DNA of 38,308 bases from Corynebacterium sp. (GCF_030152825.1 NZ_JASLIP010000013.1:1-38308); one strand, 5' to 3'. Positions 1 through 10,256 are shown, counted from the stretch's first letter. Notes: a model not told the origin generated them from the letters alone. Translations and numbers: made by a program.

Positions 1-557
1 CCCGGCTCACCGACATGGCCGCCAACGACCGTTGTGTTGCGATCGGGGAGACCGGCCTGGACGGGTACTGGATCAGGCACGACGAGTCCACGCCTTCCCT
101 CGAAGTGCAGGAAGCCGCCCTGCGCTGGCACATCGACCTCGCGGTCAACTCGGGCAAGCCGTTGATGATCCACAACCGCGAAGCCGACGAAGACCTGATG
201 CGCATTCTCGCGGATGCCCCGCAACCCGCCGACGTCATCCTGCACTGCTTTTCCTCCCCGCTGGAGGTGGCACGCGAGGCCATCGACCGCGGCTACGTGC
301 TCTCCTTCGCCGGCAACGCGACCTTCAAGCGCAATGACGAACTGCGAGAGGCAGCGCGCCTGGCCCCGGCCGAGCAGATCCTCGTGGAAACGGATGCGCC
401 CTATATGACCCCCGAGCCTTTCCGGGGGGCGCGCAACGAGCCCGGGTTTGTGGGATATACAGCCCGAGTCCTCGCGGAGGCGCGTGGCCAGTCGCCGGCC
501 GAGTTCGCGGAACTTGCATGGGCGAATGCCAACCGCATCTTTGGGCTTGAGGGCTAA
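1..557 (+). CDS. tatD: TatD-family metal-dependent DNase (5' truncated)
   Basis: The C-terminal part of a TatD-type TIM-barrel hydrolase, a divalent-metal nuclease family linked to DNA repair and DNA degradation. The reading frame is open from base 3, so the true start lies upstream and the ATG at 15 is internal. Visible family signatures are the GETGLD segment near the beginning, a metal-ligand histidine in MIHNRE, HCFSS in the middle, and ETDAPYMTP with its conserved Asp near the C-terminus. About 185 codons are present of the usual 255-270. It lies upstream of the resuscitation factor gene, the usual actinobacterial order. The stop TAA is at 555-557, and a short GC stem (561-574) followed by a T-containing stretch may end the transcript. 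Confidence 0.93.
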   Translation, partial: RLTDMAANDRCVAIGETGLDGYWIRHDESTPSLEVQEAALRWHIDLAVNSGKPLMIHNREADEDLMRILADAPQPADVILHCFSSPLEVAREAIDRGYVLSFAGNATFKRNDELREAARLAPAEQILVETDAPYMTPEPFRGARNEPGFVGYTARVLAEARGQSPAEFAELAWANANRIFGLEG

Positions 558-560
558 GGG

Positions 561-582
561 CGAGGCAACCCTCGTTATCTTT
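561..582 (+). terminator. Weak hairpin after tatD
   Basis: A five-base-pair stem (cgagg 561-565, cctcg 570-574) with a four-base loop is followed by ttatcttt. It is short for an intrinsic terminator, but it sits directly after the tatD stop codon. Confidence 0.3.
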
Positions 583-822
583 CTGTGCGACCCGGAGGGG
601 GATCGCAGGCGCATCCAGCGCCTTTCGTCCTGGTGCGCAAGCGGGCTGCCGTTGCATATGTGACGAGCTGTTATTGCTGTTACAGTGCGTGTTCCCCACC
701 TGAGGGTGATTTTGCCCACGTCTCGGGATTCTTCTGGATTTAATTTCATCGTTATCGTATTGTGATAAAAGTTCAGCCCCGCCAGGGGTCGCAGCGATCA
801 CGGGAATAACGAGAGGTTTCGA

Positions 823-1983
823 GTGTCTCCTAAGAAGAAGTCCAGCTTGCACCGCATTAACAACACCAACTCCACGCCACTGCGCCTGGCCACCGGCGGC
901 ATGCTGGCGACCCTGGTTGTCGGCGGTGGCGTCGCTGCTGCGGCGCACAAGAACATCACGCTGGACGTCAACGGCGAAATCGTCGAGGCCAGCTCCGTCA
1001 CTGGCAACGTCGGCGACATCCTGGAGAAGAACGGCGTCGAGGTCAACCCCAAGGACCTGGTCAGCCCGGCGCCGTCCGAGTCTGTCTCCAACAACGACAC
1101 CATCAAGGTGCGCTCCTCCAAGCAGGTCGCCCTGATCATCGACGGCAAGCGCGAGAATGTCGACACCACCTCCGTCACCGTCGAGGAGATGCTGCGCCAG
1201 GTCGGCAAGTACGACGAGATCGCCACCGGCTCCCTCTCGGCCGGTATGAACACCAAGATCCCGGCTGAGGGCATGGATCTGGACGTCACCACCTCCAAGT
1301 ACTTCACCCTCAACGACGGCGGCAAGCAGGGTCGCATGAAGATGCCGGCCCGCACCGTCGGCGACATCTTCGAGCTGCGTGGCACCCCGCTGGGCAAGGA
1401 TGACATCGTCACCCCGTCCGCAGACACCCCGCTGCGCGAGGGCATGCACATCGACGTCGTCCGCGTCTCCAAGAAGGATCACACCTTCGAGCGCGCCGTG
1501 AGCGCTCCGGAGCGCGAGATCGAGGATGCAAACCTGCCAGAGGGCGAGCGGAAGGTCGTCAAGGAGGGCAAGGACGGCAAGGAGCGCGTAAAGCTGCTGG
1601 TCACCCGCCACAACGGCAAAGTCACCGACCGCAAGGTTCTGGAGCGCGAGGAGCTCGAGGCCCCGGTTGAGGCAGTGGTCAAGGTCGGCACCAAGCCGAA
1701 GAAGCCGGCTGGCCCTGACGCCCCGGCTGTCGCGAACGGCTCCGTGTGGGACGAGCTCGCGCAGTGTGAGGCAACCGGTGACTGGTCCATCAACACCGGC
1801 AACGGCTTCTCCGGCGGCCTGCAGTTCACCCCGTCCACCTGGGCGGCATTCGGCGGCACCGAGTACGCTCCGGAAGCCCACATGGCCACCCGCGAGCAGC
1901 AGATCGCCGTGGCCGAGAAGGTCCAGGCCGCGCAGGGCTGGGGTGCATGGCCTGCCTGCACCGCGAAGATGGGCCTGCGCTAA
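823..1983 (+). CDS. rpf2: Resuscitation-promoting factor Rpf2/RpfB-type
   Basis: Secreted or membrane-anchored peptidoglycan-cleaving growth factor of 386 residues. A basic N-terminus precedes a hydrophobic segment (about residues 22-40) acting as signal or anchor. Three DUF348 repeats follow (about 45-85, 105-145 and 165-205), then a G5 domain (about 215-290), a Pro/Ala linker, and the lysozyme-like Rpf catalytic domain (308-386). Glu316 in the CEATGDW motif is the expected catalytic acid, and Cys315 and Cys379 are placed to form the family disulfide. The GTG start at 823 is preceded by GAGAGG (811-816). The domain order matches the RpfB/Rpf2 class, and the neighbours ksgA and ispE confirm the locus. 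An AT-rich block at about 735-775 probably carries the promoter; I saw no clear riboswitch. Confidence 0.95.
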   Translation: MSPKKKSSLHRINNTNSTPLRLATGGMLATLVVGGGVAAAAHKNITLDVNGEIVEASSVTGNVGDILEKNGVEVNPKDLVSPAPSESVSNNDTIKVRSSKQVALIIDGKRENVDTTSVTVEEMLRQVGKYDEIATGSLSAGMNTKIPAEGMDLDVTTSKYFTLNDGGKQGRMKMPARTVGDIFELRGTPLGKDDIVTPSADTPLREGMHIDVVRVSKKDHTFERAVSAPEREIEDANLPEGERKVVKEGKDGKERVKLLVTRHNGKVTDRKVLEREELEAPVEAVVKVGTKPKKPAGPDAPAVANGSVWDELAQCEATGDWSINTGNGFSGGLQFTPSTWAAFGGTEYAPEAHMATREQQIAVAEKVQAAQGWGAWPACTAKMGLR

Positions 1984-2011
1984 AGCCCAGCGTTCGCAGA
2001 ACACAAGCACT

Positions 2012-2065
2012 GACCGGCAGCCGTAGCGGGGAAGCATTTTCGCCCGCTACGCTGCCGGTCGTTTA
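2012..2065 (+). terminator. Strong intrinsic terminator of rpf2
   Basis: Two nine-base-pair stems separated by a single bulged C: gaccggcag (2012-2020) pairs with ctgccggtc (2052-2060), and cgtagcggg (2022-2030) pairs with cccgctacg (2043-2051). A gtttat stretch follows. The tail runs directly into the ksgA -10 box. Confidence 0.85.
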
Positions 2066-2076
2066 TATTCGAAGGC
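2064..2076 (+). promoter_or_regulatory. ksgA -10 box, leaderless start
   Basis: TATATT at 2064-2069 is separated by seven bases from the GTG at 2077. Transcription would therefore begin at or next to the start codon. No ribosome binding site is present, because the region is the rpf2 terminator stem. Confidence 0.55.
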
Positions 2077-3045
2077 GTGAATGATGACGTGCGTGCCCAG
2101 GATGCCCCGGCGCTAGACGGGGGAGTATCGCTGCTCGGGCCGGTCGAGATCCGCCAGCTCGCCGAGGAGCTGGGGGTCAACCCCACCAAGAAGCTCGGCC
2201 AGAACTTCGTCCACGACCCCAACACGGTTCGTAAGATCCTGCACGCCGCGGATGTCGGCCCGCAGGATCACGTGATCGAGGTCGGTCCCGGGCTGGGCTC
2301 GCTGACGCTGGCGCTGCTGGGCGCGGTGGGGGAGGTCACCGCCGTCGAGATCGACCCGCTGTTGGCAGGACGTCTGCCACGCACCGTCGCCGAGCAGGCC
2401 GCTCCGGTCGCCGACAAACTCCACCTCATCCTCCGCGATGCCCTCCAGATCACCGCCACCGACTGGGCTGAGCAGGGGCTGACGGAACCCACCGCACTGG
2501 TGGCGAACCTGCCCTATAACGTCTCCGTCCCGGTCCTGTTGCACCTGCTGGAGCAGTTCCCCACGATCAGTCGGGTGCTCGTGATGGTGCAGCTGGAGGT
2601 CGCGGACCGGCTGGCCGCCAAGCCGGGCAGCAAGATCTACGGCGTGCCCAGCGTGAAGGCCCGCTACCACGGCGATACCTTCCGCGCCGCGACGATCGGC
2701 AAGAACGTCTTCTGGCCCGCCCCGAAGGTGGACTCCGGGTTGGTGCGCATCGACCGCTGGGGTGTGGGGGACAAGCCGGCCGCCCCGTGGGCCGAGGCGG
2801 TCGCCGCCTCGGGATTCGCAGAGGAAGTCGTGCGCCGGGAGACCTTCGCCCTGGCCGACGCGGCCTTCCTGCAGCGGCGCAAGACCCTGCGCGCCGCTCT
2901 CTCCGGACACTTCGGCGGCGGCCAGCAGGCCGAGGAGGTCCTGCGTGCAGCGGGCATCGACCCGAAGCAGCGTGGGGAGAAGCTCGGCGCCGAGGAATTC
3001 GTGACGCTTGCCCTGGCCAGTCTCGCCAGTCAGGAGGGGCAGTGA
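2077..3045 (+). CDS. ksgA: 16S rRNA dimethyladenosine methyltransferase KsgA
   Basis: SAM-dependent enzyme that dimethylates the two adjacent adenosines of the 3'-terminal helix of 16S rRNA late in 30S assembly; 322 residues, somewhat longer than the usual 270-290. The GQNF signature is at 41-44, the SAM-binding motif I EVGPGLGSLT at 68-77, and the catalytic NLPY motif at 144-147. A small C-terminal helical domain with RRKTLR follows. The GTG start sits seven bases after a TATATT box, which argues for a leaderless message. The stop codon overlaps the ispE start (GTGA), so the two are translationally coupled. Loss of this enzyme in other bacteria gives kasugamycin resistance. Confidence 0.95.
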   Translation: MNDDVRAQDAPALDGGVSLLGPVEIRQLAEELGVNPTKKLGQNFVHDPNTVRKILHAADVGPQDHVIEVGPGLGSLTLALLGAVGEVTAVEIDPLLAGRLPRTVAEQAAPVADKLHLILRDALQITATDWAEQGLTEPTALVANLPYNVSVPVLLHLLEQFPTISRVLVMVQLEVADRLAAKPGSKIYGVPSVKARYHGDTFRAATIGKNVFWPAPKVDSGLVRIDRWGVGDKPAAPWAEAVAASGFAEEVVRRETFALADAAFLQRRKTLRAALSGHFGGGQQAEEVLRAAGIDPKQRGEKLGAEEFVTLALASLASQEGQ

Positions 3046-4094
3046 GTACTCCGCGAACCGGTGACGAGCAGCAAGGCACGCCGCGCATCAGCGTGGCTGC
3101 CACTGCGCACGGCAAGATCAACCTTCACTTGGGGGTCGGCGACGTCCGGCCGGACGGCTACCACGAGCTGGAAACCATCTTCCAGTCCGTGAGCCTTAAA
3201 GAGACCGTGACCCTCACGGCCGTGCCCCGCGGCGAGGAACCCGAGCTCACCGTTTCCGGCCCGGATGCCCACCTGGTGCCGCGCGACCCCAGCAACCTCG
3301 CCTGGCGCGCCGTCGAGATCGTCCGCGACCTGTGGTGCGAGCGCGCCGGCATGCTGGAGGGCCCGGCCGCGGACCCGGCGACCCGCGCGCCGTCGGTGAG
3401 CATCCACATCGACAAGAATGTGCCCGTGGCCGGCGGGATGGCCGGTGGCTCCGCGGACGCCGCCGCCGCCCTCGTCGCCGCCGTGGAGTTCTACTTCGGC
3501 CGCCAGCCACTGCCATACCCCACCCCGCGCAAGGCTGTGGCGCCCAGCCAGGCGGAGCTGCTGGCACTCGCCGGCACCCTTGGCGCCGACGTGCCCTTCG
3601 GCGTGCTCGGCGGCACCGCGCTCGGCACTGCCCGAGGAGACGAGCTGATCAGCATCATGTCCCAGGGGCCGTACCACTGGGCGATTGCCACCGATAAGCG
3701 CGGGCTGTCCACCCCGGAGGTCTTCGCGCAGCTGGACCGCCAGCGGGAGGCCGCGCGCACCGGCAACCGGCCGGACGTCCGCGCCCAGGGGACCGAGGAG
3801 CTGATGCGCGCGCTGGTCACCGGCGACCCCCACCAGCTCGCCCCGCTGCTGGTCAACGACCTGCAGGCGCCCGCGATTAGCCTGCTGCCCAGCCTGCGGC
3901 TAACGCTGGCGGTAGCCAAGGAGGCGGGCGCGCTCGCTGCCATCGTCTCCGGCTCCGGGCCATCCATCGCCATGCTGTGCGAGGACGAGGCCAGCGCCGT
4001 GGAGGTTGCCACCGCTGTGTCCGTGGCGGGGAAGGCGAGCGCCACCGTCGTGACTAGTTCGCCCGCGCCGGGGGCGCGTGTGGTACGTAGCTAG
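3042..4094 (+). CDS. ispE: 4-diphosphocytidyl-2-C-methyl-D-erythritol kinase
   Basis: GHMP-fold kinase that phosphorylates CDP-ME in the MEP pathway to isoprenoid precursors. 350 residues from the GTG at 3042, which overlaps the ksgA stop and follows AGGAGG at 3032-3037. The reading frame stays open far upstream inside ksgA, but that part is an overlap artefact. Motif GKINL is at 24-28, the ATP-binding loop VPVAGGMAGGSADAAAAL at 127-144, and the C-terminal SGSGPSIAML at about 303-312. It is longer than many IspE proteins (280-320) because of loops around residues 95-125 and 160-175. Coupling with ksgA is standard in actinobacteria. Confidence 0.94.
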   Translation: MSTPRTGDEQQGTPRISVAATAHGKINLHLGVGDVRPDGYHELETIFQSVSLKETVTLTAVPRGEEPELTVSGPDAHLVPRDPSNLAWRAVEIVRDLWCERAGMLEGPAADPATRAPSVSIHIDKNVPVAGGMAGGSADAAAALVAAVEFYFGRQPLPYPTPRKAVAPSQAELLALAGTLGADVPFGVLGGTALGTARGDELISIMSQGPYHWAIATDKRGLSTPEVFAQLDRQREAARTGNRPDVRAQGTEELMRALVTGDPHQLAPLLVNDLQAPAISLLPSLRLTLAVAKEAGALAAIVSGSGPSIAMLCEDEASAVEVATAVSVAGKASATVVTSSPAPGARVVRS

Positions 4095-4150
4095 CCTGGA
4101 AAACACAAGAAAACAGCACAAAAGAAATTAAAGGAGAGCGAAAACCCACC

Positions 4151-5995
<1,845 letters not shown>

Positions 5996-6042
5996 TCAGG
6001 TCGCGAGAATAAAAAAGATGGCATAGTCCGATGGCCCGTGGC

Positions 6043-6054
6043 TAGCATAGGGTC
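6043..6054 (+). promoter_or_regulatory. -10 box, leaderless start of ABM protein
   Basis: TAGCAT at 6043-6048 is followed by six bases and the ATG at 6055, with no Shine-Dalgarno sequence in between. Confidence 0.5.
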
Positions 6055-6378
6055 ATGATTCTGATTAATGTTCGATACAAGCCACTGGACGAGTACGTCG
6101 AGAACTTCCGCGAGCACGTCACGGAATTCACCGAGGCTACCCGTAAGGAGCCGGGCTGCCTGTGGTTCGACTGGTTCCGCAACACGGACGACCCGAGCGA
6201 GTACATCCTCATCGAGGCTTTCGAGGACGACGCTGCGGAGGCACACGTGAACTCCGAGCACTTCAAGAAGGCCACGGAGCTCTTCCCGAAGATCCTCAAG
6301 GAGACCCCGCAGATCATCAACACGCTGATCCCGGGGAAGACCGAGTGGGACCGCATGGCGGAGTTCCAGGTCGACTAA
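6055..6378 (+). CDS. Antibiotic biosynthesis monooxygenase (ABM) domain protein
   Basis: A 107-residue single-domain protein with the dimeric ferredoxin-like fold of the ABM family. The pattern is typical: an initial beta strand (MILINVRYKP), a helix (DEYVENFREHVTEFTEATRKEPG), the strand CLWFDWFRN, the strand EYILIEAFED, and the helix AHVNSEHFKKATELF. Such small proteins include quinol monooxygenases and cofactor-free oxygenases, but many have no known substrate, so no reaction is assigned. It has its own likely leaderless promoter. Confidence 0.8.
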   Translation: MILINVRYKPLDEYVENFREHVTEFTEATRKEPGCLWFDWFRNTDDPSEYILIEAFEDDAAEAHVNSEHFKKATELFPKILKETPQIINTLIPGKTEWDRMAEFQVD

Positions 6379-6463
6379 CAATTTCTGTGGCGGCGCGCCG
6401 GGAACCCCGGCCCGTCGTCACAGGTATATCTAGCGAAGAAACGATCAGTTAAGGGTGGGTATC

Positions 6464-7549
6464 GTGACGCAGTTTATTTCCACAGTGGTTGAAGGCCGGA
6501 CGGGAATTATCGAACTCGACCGTCCGAAGGCGCTGAACTCCCTCAACCAGGAGATGATCACGGGGATCCGAGAGGCCGTGGATGGTTGGTTGGACGACGC
6601 CGCCGTCGAGCAGATCCTCATCCGTTCCAGCAGCGAGCGGGCGTTCTGCGCCGGGGGCGACGTCCGTTCCGTAGCTGAGGACGACGCCGCCGGTTTCCAC
6701 CAGTCCGGTGACCAGTTCTTCGAGAAGGAGTACGGGCTGAATCGTCGCCTGGCCACCTACCCGAAGCCCATCGTCGCCGTCTGGCAGGGAGTGGTGATGG
6801 GAGGTGGGTTCGGAATCTCCGCCCACGGCTCCCACCGCGTCGTCGGGCCCAAGGTGCTGGCGGCGATGCCGGAGGCGGCCATCGCTTTTGTTCCGGACGT
6901 CGGCATGACCCACCGCCTGAACAACCTCACGCCCCCGGAGGGCTACGCGGAGCAGCTCCCGGAGGCTGGGGCGCTGGCCGTGTTCCTCGGAACCACCGGG
7001 TGGCGGATGAATAGTGCCGACCTGCTGGCCACGGGGCTGGCAACGCACTTCGCGCCCGATCCGCAGGCCTTTGGCGATGCGGTGGGGGCGAAGGGGCTGG
7101 CCCGCGCGCTGCGGGAGGACGCTCAGGAACCGGCCACGGCGCTCGCCGACAGCGTGGCGGGTGAGCCATCTACGGTGGTCGCGAATGCGCAGCTGATCAG
7201 CGAAATCTTCGGTGGGGAGTCCTGGCGGGAGATCGAACAGGCGCTCGCTGCAGCCAGCGCCCCGGACGAGGCGGGGGAGAAGTTCCTCGCGGATGTTCGC
7301 GAGGCGGTGAAGATCGCCAACCCGACGAGCCTGGTGGCGATCACCGAGATCATGCGACACGCTCGCCATACGGACCTGGCCACCGCGCTGCGCAACGAGT
7401 TCGCGGTGGGCGCTGCTCTGCGACGCGAGCCCAACTTCCCGGAGGGTATCCGGGCAGTACTGGTGGATAAGGATCAGTCGCCCCACTTCGAACCCGCAGC
7501 TGCCGTCGACGTAAACCCAGCCGTGTGGCGGGAGATGCTGGAGTCCTAA
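6464..7549 (+). CDS. Enoyl-CoA hydratase/isomerase family; 3-hydroxyisobutyryl-CoA hydrolase-like
   Basis: A 361-residue crotonase-fold protein. The length and C-terminal extension place it in the HIBYL-CoA hydrolase branch (valine degradation) rather than among classical 260-residue hydratases. It shows RPKALNSLN, the oxyanion-hole segment FCAGGDVR, the second glycine loop VMGGGFGISAHGSHRV, and PEAAIAFVPDVG carrying the branch-specific acidic residues. The frame opens at a GTG at 6455, but AAGGGTGGG (6451-6459) is better placed as the ribosome binding site for the GTG at 6464, which I prefer. It converges on the TetR gene, so a link to that regulator is possible but not shown. Confidence 0.85.
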   Translation: MTQFISTVVEGRTGIIELDRPKALNSLNQEMITGIREAVDGWLDDAAVEQILIRSSSERAFCAGGDVRSVAEDDAAGFHQSGDQFFEKEYGLNRRLATYPKPIVAVWQGVVMGGGFGISAHGSHRVVGPKVLAAMPEAAIAFVPDVGMTHRLNNLTPPEGYAEQLPEAGALAVFLGTTGWRMNSADLLATGLATHFAPDPQAFGDAVGAKGLARALREDAQEPATALADSVAGEPSTVVANAQLISEIFGGESWREIEQALAAASAPDEAGEKFLADVREAVKIANPTSLVAITEIMRHARHTDLATALRNEFAVGAALRREPNFPEGIRAVLVDKDQSPHFEPAAAVDVNPAVWREMLES

Positions 7550-7555
7550 CCCGGC

Positions 7556-8242
7556 TTAGTTGGTGCCGAAACCACGCTCCAGGCGGTCGAAGCCGGTGTC
7601 GAGGATGTCCTCGAGCGCCTCTTCACCGGCGTAGCCAGGGTTATTGGCGATCTCGGTGGCCGCGTTGACCATTGCGGTCACGGCGTTGATCAGCAGGTGG
7701 ATCTCCACGAGGCTGAGCGCGCCATCGCAGTAGCGGTGTACCGCGTGGGTGAGGCTGCCGAAAATCTCGAGCAGCACGCCCGTGCCCTCGCGGTCCATCT
7801 GCACCGTCATGTGCTCACCGAGGGAGGATGCGAGGTTGATCGCGGGCAGCGGGTTCTCGCCCGAGGTCATGATCTCGTGGGTGATCTGGCGCAGCAGCTG
7901 CACCGGGGCCAGCCCCGGTTCGGTCCGGTCGATCTTCTCGGCGATCTGGCGGACGTAGGTCTCGATGAAGTGCAGGAACGCTGCGTCGCGGTTGGGGAAG
8001 TAGTTGTGGAAGGTGCGGGAGGAGACCCGGGCGCGCCGGGTGATCGCCCGGATGCTGGCGCCGTCGGACCCCTCCTCGAGCATGAGCTCGGCCGCCGCGC
8101 GGGCGAGCGAATCACGGGTATCGGCCTTCTTCCGGTCCCGCAGGGTACGTAGCTTCTTCGCAGCGCCCTCGATGACCAACGGGCGCTGGTCCTCCGAGCC
8201 TCCGGCGAGGGGAGTGCGTGAGTTGTTCTGGGTTTTGCTCAA
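7556..8242 (-). CDS. TetR/AcrR-family transcriptional regulator
   Basis: 228 residues. The N-terminal DNA-binding domain covers about residues 38-90: a helix beginning DRKKADTRDSLARAAAELM, then the helix-turn-helix SIRAITRRARVSSRTFHNYF and the typical PNRDAAFLHFI. The C-terminal ligand domain is divergent. The start is a TTG at 8240-8242 preceded by AGGTGG seven bases upstream. The 35-residue N-terminal extension before the HTH domain is longer than average. It is divergent from the PPK2 gene across an AT-rich spacer of about 310 bp that probably carries its operator. Targets and ligand are unknown. Confidence 0.9.
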   Translation of the reverse strand: MSKTQNNSRTPLAGGSEDQRPLVIEGAAKKLRTLRDRKKADTRDSLARAAAELMLEEGSDGASIRAITRRARVSSRTFHNYFPNRDAAFLHFIETYVRQIAEKIDRTEPGLAPVQLLRQITHEIMTSGENPLPAINLASSLGEHMTVQMDREGTGVLLEIFGSLTHAVHRYCDGALSLVEIHLLINAVTAMVNAATEIANNPGYAGEEALEDILDTGFDRLERGFGTN

Positions 8243-8553
8243 CTCGAACCACCTAAATGACTATCTCTTTGCCCTTCACGTGCGGGGCAATCTTAATGGG
8301 GATTATTCCCAATTTGGCACAAAACTACGTGAAATTCTGTTCATCAATTATAGCTGAATATGTAGCTGTGCTATGGAATAGGAAAATATTCATCGGCTGC
8401 CCCTCTGTGATGGGGTTCGAGGGGGTGCCGGGGCGGTGAGTGCGACGGTCGGCTATCCGATCGGCAGGCGTCGCAACAGAGGGTGTTCAAAATCACGGCC
8501 CGCAGGCTCCTGCGGATGCGCGTTGCCACCTTGTTCCCAGTATTCTATTAGCT
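8243..8553. other. Divergent intergenic region, AT-rich on the TetR side
   Basis: No convincing coding sequence in these 311 bases. From about 8255 to 8400 the composition drops sharply in GC relative to flanking genes. The block contains an imperfect palindrome, GGGGA-TTA-TTCCC (8297-8310 region), and separated gaatat/atattc arms, either of which could be an operator for the adjacent TetR regulator. The remaining stretch to 8540 is GC-rich, without recognisable elements until the PPK2 -10 box. Confidence 0.4.
8541..8553 (+). promoter_or_regulatory. -10 box, leaderless start of ppk2A
   Basis: TATTCT at 8541-8546 lies seven bases before the ATG at 8554, without a ribosome binding site. Confidence 0.5.
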
Positions 8554-9429
8554 ATGAACAATGCCATCGCCTTTCAGGGTCCGCACAATCCCCACCCGAA
8601 GAAGCTGAAGAAGAAGGCTTATGAAAAGGAGCTCAAGCGCCTGCAGGCTGAGCTCGTCGAGATGCAGCAGTGGGTTGTCGAGGCCGGCGCCCGCGTCGTC
8701 ATCATCATGGAGGGGCGCGACGCCGCAGGTAAGGGATCGGCCATCAAGCGCATCACCCAGTACCTCAACCCGCGCTCCTGCCGCGTCGAGGCGCTGCCGG
8801 CGCCGACCGAGCGCGAGAAGGGCCAGTGGTACTTCCAGCGCTACGTCGAGAAGCTGCCGACCGCCGGCGAGATCGTGATCTTCGACCGCTCCTGGTACAA
8901 CCGCGCCGGTGTGGAGCGCGTCATGGGCTTCTGCACGACCGATGAGTACCGCCGCTTCCTGCACCAGGCCCCGATCTTCGAGCGCCTGCTCGTTGAGGAC
9001 GGCATTATCCTGCGCAAGTACTGGTTCTCCGTCTCCGACGAGGAGCAGTACGCACGCTTCACCTCCCGTCTCGAGGATCCGCTGCGCCGCTGGAAGCTCT
9101 CCCCGATGGACCTGCAGTCCATCACCCGCTGGGAGGATTACTCCCGCGCCAAGGACGCCATGTTCGTTCACACGGATATCCCCTCCGCCCCGTGGTACAC
9201 GGTGGAGAGCGAGGACAAGAAGCGCTCCCGCGTGAACGTCATTGCTCACCTGCTGGATTCCATCCCTTATCACCGCATCGAGCGCGAGCTGCCGGGGATC
9301 CCGGAGCGCCCGGTTTCCGAGTCCAACTACCAGCGCCCGCCGCGCGAGGAGTTCCGCTACGTGCCGGATTACGCCGCCAAGCTCGAGGTCGACGAGGAGT
9401 CCAAGGGCAAGGACTCCAAAAAGTCCTAG
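8554..9429 (+). CDS. ppk2A: Polyphosphate kinase 2 family protein
   Basis: A 291-residue PPK2-type P-loop kinase that transfers phosphate between inorganic polyphosphate and nucleotides. Walker A GRDAAGKGS is at 54-62, the Walker B/lid entry IFDRSWYNRAGVERVMGF lies near 110-127, and the C-terminal part contains SPMDLQSITRWEDYSRAKD, usual for single-domain PPK2. The open frame extends upstream to 8440, but the upstream part is not PPK2-like and the ATG at 8554 directly follows a -10 box. C. glutamicum carries a ppk2 gene in this neighbourhood, hence the symbol. Nucleotide preference (GDP or ADP) cannot be told. A second PPK2 and an exopolyphosphatase occur in the same window. Confidence 0.92.
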   Translation: MNNAIAFQGPHNPHPKKLKKKAYEKELKRLQAELVEMQQWVVEAGARVVIIMEGRDAAGKGSAIKRITQYLNPRSCRVEALPAPTEREKGQWYFQRYVEKLPTAGEIVIFDRSWYNRAGVERVMGFCTTDEYRRFLHQAPIFERLLVEDGIILRKYWFSVSDEEQYARFTSRLEDPLRRWKLSPMDLQSITRWEDYSRAKDAMFVHTDIPSAPWYTVESEDKKRSRVNVIAHLLDSIPYHRIERELPGIPERPVSESNYQRPPREEFRYVPDYAAKLEVDEESKGKDSKKS

Positions 9430-9464
9430 ATCCCGCCGATGGGGTAGTGGGGACGTCGTGCTAG

Positions 9465-9478
9465 TAGCCTAGGGCGTC
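9465..9478 (+). promoter_or_regulatory. -10 box, leaderless start of membrane protein gene
   Basis: TAGCCT at 9465-9470, then eight bases to the ATG at 9479. Confidence 0.4.
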
Positions 9479-10144
9479 ATGCTGCATGCCGTTTCCTTCG
9501 CGCTGGTTGATTCGCTCAACGCGCTGCTCATCGGAGTCATCGTCGCCCTCGGCGTGATGCTGCCACCCGCCGCGCCTTACCGGCGCATCGCCACGCTCGT
9601 GGTGGGCGGGGACTGGCTCGGTGTGCTTGTCCTCTCCGTGGTGACCATGCTGGCCTTCGACGGGCTCGGCGACGCGGTGACCCGTGCGCTGGACTCCCCG
9701 GTCTTCGCGATCGTCCTCATCGCTATCGGTGTGCTCACCCTCGTGCTCACGCTGCGGAGCAAGCCGGGGGCCGAGCAGTCCCAGCTGCTCAACCGGATGG
9801 TGGGGCCGCTGACCACCCCGTCCGCCGCGACTTTCGGCCTGGGCTTCCTGCTCGGCGTGATCCAATCCGCGACCTCGGCGCCCTTCTTCACCGGCCTGGC
9901 CTATCTTTCGGCCGGGGACTATTCCGCGTTGTTGCGCTACGTTGGGCTGATTTTCTACGCCAGCTTGGCGCTCAGTCTTCCCGCGGTGAGCGCCGTGTTC
10001 GTGGGCCTCGTGCGTGCTTACCCGAACGGTGTGTTCGGCTCGGCGATGGTAGCCATGCGGGAGCGCAAAGCCGCGATGGCTAAGGCCGCCGGCTACCTGG
10101 TCGCGGCGGTTCTCATCCTCTTCGGCGCCTCGTTGCTGCTCTAG
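9479..10144 (+). CDS. Multi-pass membrane protein, LysE/GAP-like
   Basis: 221 residues with about six hydrophobic segments (roughly 5-27, 36-60, 72-92, 115-135, 150-175 and 200-221). The opening with DSLNALLIGVIVALGVMLPP and the long loop between helices 3 and 4 resemble the LysE/GAP (Sap, sulfolipid-addressing) superfamily of small exporters seen in Mycobacteriales. This is a resemblance only; no substrate can be named. The gene ends at the terminator hairpin that also faces prfC from the opposite strand. Confidence 0.65.
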   Translation: MLHAVSFALVDSLNALLIGVIVALGVMLPPAAPYRRIATLVVGGDWLGVLVLSVVTMLAFDGLGDAVTRALDSPVFAIVLIAIGVLTLVLTLRSKPGAEQSQLLNRMVGPLTTPSAATFGLGFLLGVIQSATSAPFFTGLAYLSAGDYSALLRYVGLIFYASLALSLPAVSAVFVGLVRAYPNGVFGSAMVAMRERKAAMAKAAGYLVAAVLILFGASLLL

Positions 10145-10164
10145 ATTTCTTCCTTGAGGACGTC

Positions 10165-10198
10165 AACGGCCCCGCTGCTTGAAAGCAGCGGGGCCGTT
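10165..10198. terminator. Bidirectional terminator between convergent genes
   Basis: A perfect 14-base-pair stem: aacggccccgctgc (10165-10178), a six-base loop, then gcagcggggccgtt (10185-10198). It lies between the + strand membrane protein gene and the - strand prfC, both ending here. Neither side has a long T tract, so a bidirectional role is inferred from position and stem strength. Confidence 0.75.
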
Positions 10199-10256
10199 CG
10201 TGGTTCCGGCTGCGCGGCGGTCTCGATGCCGCGCCATGCCCACCAGGGCGGGATGG

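Noticed and set aside
558..822. c-di-AMP (ydaO-type) riboswitch or GlxR site upstream of rpf2
   Set aside because: Rpf genes in other actinobacteria can have the riboswitch, but its conserved core was not found. Only a TGTGA half-site (about 765) with no matching second half is present, too weak for a GlxR call.
325..2037. Open frame of 570 codons opposite tatD and rpf2
   Set aside because: It spans an intergenic region and two convincing genes on the other strand; the composition is that of an antisense shadow.
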